Assembly (NCBI GenBank): GCA_013911415.1
Contig: JACETI010000010.1
Location: forward strand, 1-64,000
DNA from: Legionella sp.
Lineage (GTDB): Bacteria > Pseudomonadota > Gammaproteobacteria > Legionellales > Legionellaceae
DNA: 64,000 bases
Direction: 5' to 3'
In this document: positions 58,106 through 64,000 of the stretch, in pieces
Numbering within the stretch: the first letter of the stretch is position 1
Layout of the letters: every line of letters begins with the position of its first letter
The notes under the pieces: generated by a model
What the model was told of the DNA's origin: nothing
Seen by the model: only the letters and a program-made list of their open reading frames with translations
The model's database searches: none
Translations under genes and position numbers: made by a program

Positions 58106-59272
58106 ATGGATAATATTTTTCCAATTTATCTCGATTATATGGCAACCACGCCAGTGGATCCCCGCGTTATTGAAAAGATGTGTCGCTATCTCGGTCCGGA
58201 TGGATGCTTTGGAAACCCTGCCTCAATGACCCATGTCTATGGGAGACAAGCCGCAGAAGCGGTGGAGCATGCACGTCAGCAAATTGCAGCGACCGTACAT
58301 GCCGGCCCAGAAGAAATTATCTTTACCTCTGGTGCGACGGAAGCAAATAATCTAGCCATTTTGGGAGCTGCTGCTTTTTATCACCATAAAGGTAAGCATG
58401 TCATTACGCTCCAGACGGAGCATAAATCGGTCTTAGATAGTTTTAATCAATTAGAAAAAGAAGGGTATAAAGTCACTTATCTTCAGCCTATGTCGGATGG
58501 TCTGCTGAATTTAGATACGTTACGCGCTGCTTTGACAGAAGAAACTCTTTTAGTTTCTATTATGCATGCCAATAATGAAATTGGCGTCGTTCAAGACATT
58601 GCTGCTATAGGGGCCTTACTGAAAAAGAAAGGCGTTCTTTTTCATGTCGATGCCGCTCAAAGTGCCGGAAAACTGCCTATCAATTTAGACCAATGGCCAG
58701 TACATTTGATGTCTTTTTCTGCACATAAAAATTATGGACCAAAAGGGATTGGTGCCTTATATGTTAGAAACAGGCCTCGAGTGCGATTGACGCCGCTTTC
58801 TTTTGGTGGAGGTCAAGAAAGAGGTCTACGTTCAGGTACTTTAGCAACGCATCAAATTGTAGGGATGGGAGAAGCATTTGCTCTTTCTGAGAGGTTACGT
58901 GAACAAGAACAAGCGCATATTTTAAAGATGCGCCAAAAATTATGGAATGGTATTAAAGGGTTATCAGGGATTAAACTTCATGGTCATGAAGAAAAACGTA
59001 TTGCGGGTAACCTAAATTTAACCTTTGCAGGGATTTCTGGTGAGTCCTTGCTAAATGCATTAGATCGGTTAGCTCTCTCAACAACCTCTGCTTGTGCAGC
59101 TGCCAGCGCGCAACCGTCCTATGTAATAAGTGCGTTAGGTAATGATCAAATAACAGCCATTAACGCTATTCGGATCTCTCTAGGCCGCTTTACAAGAGAA
59201 ATCGATGTGCCAGAAATCATTGCTCTCATCTCTAAAGCACACCATGATTTAAGCAACCCGGTAAAAAAATAA
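58106..59272 (+). CDS. iscS: cysteine desulfurase, IscS/NifS family
   Basis: PLP enzyme that transfers sulfur from cysteine to Fe-S and tRNA-thiolation partners. 388 residues. PLP-binding Lys208 is in SAHKNYGPKG, His106 in TEHKSVL, and the persulfide Cys330 in TTSACAAASAQPSYV, on a long loop as in group I enzymes. YLDYMATTPVDPRV is the usual N terminus. Followed after 36 bases by iscA. No iscR or iscU is adjacent, unlike the standard isc operon. Confidence 0.93.
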   Translation: MDNIFPIYLDYMATTPVDPRVIEKMCRYLGPDGCFGNPASMTHVYGRQAAEAVEHARQQIAATVHAGPEEIIFTSGATEANNLAILGAAAFYHHKGKHVITLQTEHKSVLDSFNQLEKEGYKVTYLQPMSDGLLNLDTLRAALTEETLLVSIMHANNEIGVVQDIAAIGALLKKKGVLFHVDAAQSAGKLPINLDQWPVHLMSFSAHKNYGPKGIGALYVRNRPRVRLTPLSFGGGQERGLRSGTLATHQIVGMGEAFALSERLREQEQAHILKMRQKLWNGIKGLSGIKLHGHEEKRIAGNLNLTFAGISGESLLNALDRLALSTTSACAAASAQPSYVISALGNDQITAINAIRISLGRFTREIDVPEIIALISKAHHDLSNPVKK

Positions 59273-59308
59273 AAGTTGAAACGTGCAATTAATTCAGAGG
59301 AGTTATAA

Positions 59309-59671
59309 ATGTCCGACATCATACAAGTCAAAGGTTCGCAAAAGGATATCGTTCTAACCGATAATGCAAAAAAACATATTCTAGCTTGGTTAAATAAAGA
59401 AGAAGGGGCGCTGGGGGTGCGCTTTTCGCTTAAAAAAACAGGCTGCTCTGGTTTGTCTTATGTTGTTGAAACAGTAAAGGTAGCTAATGATAATGATGCA
59501 TGTCAGCCCTTTGTAAATTCCTATCAAATTTACATTGATAAGAAAAGCTTTCCTTATTTGATGGGCATGGAGGTCGACTATCGACAAAGTGGTTTAGGAT
59601 CTAAGTTTGTCTTTAATAACCCAAATCAAACAGGTCAGTGTGGTTGTGGAGAAAGTTTCTCGGTGGATTAA
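59309..59671 (+). CDS. iscA: iron-sulfur cluster assembly protein, IscA/HesB family
   Basis: A-type carrier for Fe-S assembly. 120 residues; the three ligand cysteines are Cys46 (KKTGCSGLSY) and Cys111/Cys113 (GQCGCGESF). It could be IscA, SufA or ErpA by sequence; being directly behind iscS favours IscA. AGAGGAG precedes the ATG. Confidence 0.88.
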   Translation: MSDIIQVKGSQKDIVLTDNAKKHILAWLNKEEGALGVRFSLKKTGCSGLSYVVETVKVANDNDACQPFVNSYQIYIDKKSFPYLMGMEVDYRQSGLGSKFVFNNPNQTGQCGCGESFSVD

Positions 59672-59737
59672 TTTCATTCCTAATGATAAATCTTGTTAAA
59701 AAAGGTAAATTAATTGTTTTTATGGTCCAAAAAATCC

Positions 59738-59777
59738 ATTTTTAGATCAAAAAGTACTTGAAATTAATTTTTAGATC
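59738..59777. repeat. direct repeat upstream of fis
   Basis: ATTTTTAGATC occurs at 59738-59748 and again at 59767-59777, 29 bases apart start to start, in the AT-rich region between iscA and fis. Such spaced repeats can be sites for a regulator; AT-rich composition raises the chance of coincidence. Confidence 0.4.
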
Positions 59778-59827
59778 GCTTAATCTTGGCTTAAGAAATG
59801 GATATCAGAAGGGCATATAGTATCAAC

Positions 59828-59847
59828 TTCAGGTAATTTTACCTGAA
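59828..59847. promoter_or_regulatory. palindromic operator-like site upstream of fis
   Basis: TTCAGGTAA (59828-59836) and TTACCTGAA (59839-59847) are perfect inverted repeats separated by TT, a 20-base dyad about 80 bases before the fis start. TATAGT at 59816-59821 lies next to it. The size and symmetry suit binding of a dimeric regulator; a short-loop hairpin in RNA is unlikely with a two-base loop. Confidence 0.5.
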
Positions 59848-59926
59848 AAGATTCATAACTTTAATTTTATCGAATATAAGAGTGCTGACGTTAGTAAGCA
59901 ATAATTTTTATCAAGAGGAGGTAATA

Positions 59927-60208
59927 ATGAACGCCGTCATAGAACAGCATAACGAGGCGTTAGTGCATCATGTAGTTGGCGCTGTTAAGAGCTATTTAAA
60001 CGCCGTTGAAAATAAAAACGGAAACTTGAATTTGCATCAGTTAATTCTGGAAGAAATTGAAGCTCCCCTTTTTCGTACGGTCATGGAATTAACCCGATAC
60101 AATCAGTCAAAAGCTGCCCGTGTTTTAGGTGTTAGTCGAGGTACATTGCGTACGAAGCTTAAACGTTATTTTGATGACGAATTCATCGGTACACGTGAAG
60201 ACGACTAA
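59927..60208 (+). CDS. fis: Fis family DNA-binding protein
   Basis: Nucleoid-associated regulator. 93 residues from ATG 59927, placed just after a very strong GAGGAGGT; longer upstream reading from 59882 is not needed. The C-terminal helix-turn-helix NQSKAARVLGVSRGTLRTKL is characteristic; the N-terminal half carries the dimer helices (LHQLILEEIEAPLFRTVMEL). Not linked to dusB as in enterics. Several fis paralogues occur in Legionellales; which one this is cannot be told. Confidence 0.92.
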   Translation: MNAVIEQHNEALVHHVVGAVKSYLNAVENKNGNLNLHQLILEEIEAPLFRTVMELTRYNQSKAARVLGVSRGTLRTKLKRYFDDEFIGTREDD

Positions 60209-60288
60209 GGGTAGAAAAGCGCCAACTTGGCAGGTCATTCAGGATGTTGTGGCATTCTTGCAAACGTTTTGTTAATATTTACGCGGCT

Positions 60289-60650
60289 AAAGTTGGTTAG
60301 GCAATCGCTCCTTCTTTGAGAAGGGGAGGAAAGTCCGGGCTCCATAGGGCGAGGTGCCAGGTAACTCCTGGGAGATGTGAGTCTACGGAAAGTGCAACAG
60401 AAAAGAAACCGCCCATTAATGCTTTTAGCACAATGGGTAAGGGTGAAATGGTGCGGTAAGAGCGCACCACGTTCTTGGTAACAAGGACGGTAAGGCAAAC
60501 CCCACCTGGAGCAAGACCAAATAGGAATCCAGCGTAACTGCACGTATGGCCCATACGGGATTCGGGTAGGTCGCATGAGGTCGAAGGTGACTTCGATCCC
60601 AGATGAATGATTGTCCACGACAGAACCCGGCTTATCGACCAACTTTACCT
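60289..60650 (+). ncRNA. rnpB: RNase P RNA (class A)
   Basis: Catalytic RNA for tRNA 5' maturation. The ends pair (AAAGTTGG at 60289 with CCAACTTT at 60639-60646). Conserved blocks in order: GAGGAAAGTCCGGGCTCCAT (P3/P4 region), GGTGCCAGGTAAC, AGTGCAACAGAAA, GGGTGAAATGGTGCGGTAAG, GAGCGCACC, GGCAAACCCCACC, GGAGCAAGACCAAATAGG and the end GATGAATGATTGTCCACGAC then AGAACCCGGCTTAT. About 360 nt, close to E. coli (377). Open frames across it on both strands are spurious. Confidence 0.95.
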
Positions 60651-60718
60651 TTTTAATTGAGATGTGCATAGACGACCTAAGCTTTCATGCCCTAGGTGGT
60701 CTGGGAGAAAGATCCAAC

Positions 60719-61486
60719 ATGATGTTATGTATTGACGTAGGGAATTCCCATCTTTACGGTGGCGTATTTGAGGGTGAGCAGATTCGCTTACGTTTTCGAC
60801 AAACTTCTCAAATGAAAACCTCCGATGAATTAGGGATCTTTTTAAAATCCGTTTTAAGAGAAAATCAATGTTCACCGGAACAAATTGATAAGATATCGAT
60901 TTGTTCTGTCTTCCCTCAGCTAGACTATTCCTTGCGCTCAGCTTGTGTGAAATACTTTTCGCTCGAGCCTTTTTTATTGCAAGACGGTGTTAAAACCGGC
61001 CTCAATATACAATGTTATAATCCCGCTGAAATAGGGGCAGATAGAATTGCAAATGCAATTGCTGCGGTCAAAACTTTTCCTAATCGACATATTATTGTGG
61101 TGGATTTCGGCACTGCTACAACCTTTTGTGTGATTGATCACAATAAAAACTATCTAGGCGGTGCGATCCTTCCAGGCATGCGTTTGTGGGTGGAGGGTTT
61201 AGCCGCCAAAACAGCGAAACTTCCGGTTGTTGAAATTGTTAAGGCTGAAACCGTGGTTGGTCGATCAACGGTTGAAAACATTCAAGCCGGTGTGTTTTAT
61301 GGTGCTTTGGGCGCCTGTCGGGAATTAATCGCTTGTATAAAAAGAGAAGCTTTTCACGGTCAAGATGTCTTAGTTTTGGCAACCGGTGGTTTTGCTTCCT
61401 TGTTTGAAAAGCAGGGGATTTATGATTACCGCGTGCCTGATTTAGTGCTCCAAGGTATTCGCTTGGCTGCCCAATTAAATGAGTGA
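60719..61486 (+). CDS. coaX: type III pantothenate kinase
   Basis: First step of coenzyme A synthesis, an ASKHA-fold kinase needing a monovalent cation. About 255 residues from ATG 60719 or 60722, beginning [16 protein letters not shown] with the phosphate-binding motif. [12 protein letters not shown] and [13 protein letters not shown] are the family's active-site motifs, and [10 protein letters not shown] follows. The frame extends left into rnpB but that part does not resemble CoaX. GGGAGA is ten bases before the first ATG. It overlaps uvrA by eight bases. Confidence 0.93.
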   Translation: MMLCIDVGNSHLYGGVFEGEQIRLRFRQTSQMKTSDELGIFLKSVLRENQCSPEQIDKISICSVFPQLDYSLRSACVKYFSLEPFLLQDGVKTGLNIQCYNPAEIGADRIANAIAAVKTFPNRHIIVVDFGTATTFCVIDHNKNYLGGAILPGMRLWVEGLAAKTAKLPVVEIVKAETVVGRSTVENIQAGVFYGALGACRELIACIKREAFHGQDVLVLATGGFASLFEKQGIYDYRVPDLVLQGIRLAAQLNE

Positions 61487-63995
61487 AGGCATGGCTGGTT
61501 ATATACGAGTTCGTGGGGCAAGAACACACAATCTTAAAAATATACAAGTGGATATACCACGAGGCCAATTAACGGTTATCACAGGCCTTTCTGGCTCGGG
61601 TAAATCATCGCTTGCGTTTGATACTTTATACGCAGAAGGGCAAAGACGTTACGTAGAATCTTTATCAGCCTATGCGCGTCAATTCCTTTCAATGATGGAA
61701 AAACCTGATGTGGATGCCATCGAAGGTTTATCTCCTGCTATTGCGATTGAGCAAAAAGCAACCTCGCACAATCCGCGTTCTACGGTAGGCACCGTTACCG
61801 AAATTTATGATTATTTACGTCTTTTATTTGCTCGGGTCGGAGAACCACGTTGCCCGACACATGGTATTTCATTGCAAGCACAAACCGTGAGTCAAATGGT
61901 CGATCAGGTGTTGGCAATGCCTGAGGGCACAAGAGCTATGATCCTTGCACCTATTGTGCGCGAAAGAAAAGGCGAATACGTTCAAAAATTACAACAGTTA
62001 CAAGCAAAAGGTTATATCAGAGCACGAATTGATGGTGAAATTTATGAGTTGGATGATCCGCCCACACTCGCTTTACATCAAAAGCACACCATTGAAGTTG
62101 TTGTTGATCGTTTTAAAGTACGTGCTGATCTTGCTCAACGATTAAGTGAGTCATTTGAAAACGCGTTAGGACAAGCCGACGGTTTGGCCATTGTCGCAAT
62201 GATGGACGAACCCTGCGAAGAAAAAGTATTCTCGTCACGTTTTGCGTGTACGCAATGCGGATATAGTTTACCTGAATTAGAGCCTCGATTATTCTCTTTC
62301 AATAACCCAAATGGTGCTTGCCCACATTGCGATGGGCTTGGGGTCATTTATCCAGCAGAGGATAGGCAAAAATGCTGTCCTACTTGTAAAGGTACGCGGT
62401 TACGAAGAGAGGCTCGTCATGTTTTTATGGGTGATAAAAACCTTCCCCAAATTACTACCTATCCTATTGAAAAAGCTTATGAATTTTTTAAAAACTTAGG
62501 CTTTGAGGGCGCCCGGGGTGAAATCGCTTCAAAGATTCAGAAAGAAATTGTGGCACGCTTAGAATTTTTGGTCGCTGTAGGCTTAGATTATTTATCATTA
62601 GACCGGAGTGCAGACACCTTATCCGGTGGCGAAGCCCAGCGCATTCGATTGGCGAGTCAAATTGGTTCTGGTCTTGTTGGCGTCATGTATATTTTAGACG
62701 AACCATCAATCGGTCTGCATCAGCGTGATAATACCCGATTACTGAATACGCTCTTGCAATTGCGGGATTTAGGAAATACCGTACTTGTCGTTGAACACGA
62801 CGAAGACGCTATCCGCGCAGCAAATTTTATCTTAGACATGGGCCCCGGCGCCGGTGCACATGGCGGAGAAGTAGTCGCCTCAGGTACGCCAGAAGCGTTA
62901 GCGAATAATCCGAATTCTTTAACCGGGCAATACTTGTCGGGTAAACAATCCATTCCTGTTCCTACTGCTCGCGTACCGTTTGATCCCGAAAAAGTGCTGC
63001 AATTGATTAACGTGAATTGTAATAATTTAGAAAATTTAACAGTTACCATTCCTTTGGGGTTAATGACCTGTGTTACTGGAGTTTCTGGTTCAGGAAAATC
63101 AAGCTTAATTAACGATACCTTATACCCAATTGCCGCCAATCAATTAAATAGAGCGCAATTGAATTTGTTAGGAAATGTCGAGGTGATTAAGGGATTAGAT
63201 CGCTGCGATAAGGTCATTGATATCAGTCAAAGTCCTATTGGGCGCACACCACGTTCGAACCCAGCTACCTACACCGGCATTTTAACGCCTGTTCGAGAAT
63301 TATTTGCAGGGACACCTGAGGCACGCGCCCGCGGTTATACCCCAGGGCGTTTTAGCTTTAATGTTCGAGGTGGTCGTTGTGAGGCTTGTGAAGGCGATGG
63401 CTTAATTAAGGTTGCCATGCATTTTTTACCTGATATATATGTTGCTTGTGATCACTGTAAAGGAAAACGGTACAATCGTGAAACATTGGATATTCAATAC
63501 AAAGGCAAAACGATTCACGATATTTTAGATATGACAGTGGAAGAAGCACGTCTCTTTTTTGATGCAATCCCTTCTGTAGCAAGAAAATGTCAAACCTTGA
63601 TCGACGTTGGTTTGGCTTACATTCGCTTAGGGCAAAGTGCAACGACCCTTTCCGGTGGGGAAGCACAACGCATTAAATTAGCAAAAGAATTATCAAAAAG
63701 AGCAACCGGTCAAACGTTATATATTTTGGATGAACCAACGACCGGATTGCATTTTGCTGACGTTAAGCAATTACTGCAGGTGCTGTTGCAATTACGTGAT
63801 CAAGGGAATACCTTGATTGTTATTGAACATAATTTGGACGTCATCAAAACGGCGGATTGGATCATTGATTTAGGCCCGGAAGGTGGAAGTAAAGGTGGAG
63901 AGCTCATTGCTACCGGTACGCCAGAAACAATCGCACAATGCCAACGTTCCTATACAGGACAATTTTTAAAAGCGATGCTCTTGCCTAACCCATGA
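61479..63995 (+). CDS. uvrA: excinuclease ABC subunit A lacking the insertion domain
   Basis: DNA damage sensor of nucleotide excision repair. 838 residues against about 940 in E. coli. Both ABC units are complete: Walker [11 protein letters not shown] and [10 protein letters not shown], signatures [12 protein letters not shown] and [12 protein letters not shown], and [10 protein letters not shown] and [10 protein letters not shown]. The UvrB-binding part (about 120-250) and zinc cysteines ([16 protein letters not shown]) remain. CPHC (281-284) and CPTC (300-303) are only 15 residues apart; E. coli has over 100 residues between these halves. That missing block is the insertion domain. Start could also be ATG 61491. 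The gene ends with TGA just before the window edge. Confidence 0.95.
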   Translation: MSEGMAGYIRVRGARTHNLKNIQVDIPRGQLTVITGLSGSGKSSLAFDTLYAEGQRRYVESLSAYARQFLSMMEKPDVDAIEGLSPAIAIEQKATSHNPRSTVGTVTEIYDYLRLLFARVGEPRCPTHGISLQAQTVSQMVDQVLAMPEGTRAMILAPIVRERKGEYVQKLQQLQAKGYIRARIDGEIYELDDPPTLALHQKHTIEVVVDRFKVRADLAQRLSESFENALGQADGLAIVAMMDEPCEEKVFSSRFACTQCGYSLPELEPRLFSFNNPNGACPHCDGLGVIYPAEDRQKCCPTCKGTRLRREARHVFMGDKNLPQITTYPIEKAYEFFKNLGFEGARGEIASKIQKEIVARLEFLVAVGLDYLSLDRSADTLSGGEAQRIRLASQIGSGLVGVMYILDEPSIGLHQRDNTRLLNTLLQLRDLGNTVLVVEHDEDAIRAANFILDMGPGAGAHGGEVVASGTPEALANNPNSLTGQYLSGKQSIPVPTARVPFDPEKVLQLINVNCNNLENLTVTIPLGLMTCVTGVSGSGKSSLINDTLYPIAANQLNRAQLNLLGNVEVIKGLDRCDKVIDISQSPIGRTPRSNPATYTGILTPVRELFAGTPEARARGYTPGRFSFNVRGGRCEACEGDGLIKVAMHFLPDIYVACDHCKGKRYNRETLDIQYKGKTIHDILDMTVEEARLFFDAIPSVARKCQTLIDVGLAYIRLGQSATTLSGGEAQRIKLAKELSKRATGQTLYILDEPTTGLHFADVKQLLQVLLQLRDQGNTLIVIEHNLDVIKTADWIIDLGPEGGSKGGELIATGTPETIAQCQRSYTGQFLKAMLLPNP

Positions 63996-64000
63996 TCACA

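Noticed and set aside
60235-60669. Two minus-strand frames over the RNase P RNA gene
   Set aside because: They arise from antisense reading of a highly structured RNA gene; typical misannotation.
60611-60718. Upstream extension of coaX into rnpB
   Set aside because: The added residues come from the 3' end of RNase P RNA and do not match CoaX; MLCIDVGN is the normal N terminus.

Overview
The window is a piece of a low-GC gammaproteobacterial chromosome. The type is suggested by the tRNA-Tyr/Gly/Thr-tufB-tRNA-Trp-secE-nusG order, the long str-S10-spc-alpha ribosomal run, a hemC-hemD-hemX-hemY operon, Fis, class A RNase P RNA, and a lipid A very-long-chain fatty acid cluster of the kind known from rhizobia and Legionella. 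Together with the AT-rich coding sequence and large unrecognised helical proteins, this points to a host-associated member of the Legionellales (Legionella/Coxiella side). That placement is inference; no 16S rRNA gene is present to settle it.

Layout. (1) 1-2783: the 3' end of a 5S rRNA gene, tRNA-Thr(TGT), an 838-bp gene-free spacer, tRNA-Tyr, tRNA-Gly, tRNA-Thr(GGT), tufB and tRNA-Trp. (2) 2802-14516: secE, nusG, rplK, rplA, rplJ, rplL, rpoB, rpoC. (3) 14942-33348: rpsL, rpsG, fusA, tufA, the S10 genes (rpsJ to rpsQ), the spc genes (rplN to secY, rpmJ), the alpha genes (rpsM, rpsK, rpsD, rpoA, rplQ) and ssb, all on the plus strand with short gaps or overlaps. This is the ordinary core, but several products are unusual: S7 has an acidic/serine insertion, S14 is a long form carrying a zinc ribbon, L18 has an N-terminal insertion, and tufA and tufB are almost identical.

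(4) 33434-41412: a FabL-type enoyl-ACP reductase, tRNA-Thr(CGT), a SuhB-like phosphatase, a tRNA-guanine transglycosylase with an altered base pocket, dsbB, and the heme operon hemC-hemD-hemX-hemY. (5) 41560-44094: an 844-residue helical-repeat protein of unknown function containing an internal duplication. (6) 44261-55652, minus strand: an envelope region. An ACP, a double-hotdog dehydratase-like protein, an active ketosynthase, a cysteine-less ketosynthase homologue and a lipid A acyltransferase form a tight operon with the rhizobial acpXL-lpxXL gene order. Next to it lie a tandem GT2 glycosyltransferase, an RmlC epimerase, a 1056-residue multi-domain GT4 glycosyltransferase and a small tail-like ORF.

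(7) 55906-63995: an MFS transporter, an unknown protein with a membrane hairpin, iscS-iscA without iscU, fis with a palindrome upstream, the RNase P RNA gene rnpB, coaX (type III pantothenate kinase), and a uvrA that has cleanly lost the insertion domain.

The most interesting material is the lipid A fatty-acid operon with its split active sites (catalytic Glu and His on different hotdog halves; ketosynthase paired with a Cys-to-Ala partner), the duplicated helical-repeat protein, the short UvrA, and the Tgt with a rebuilt substrate pocket.
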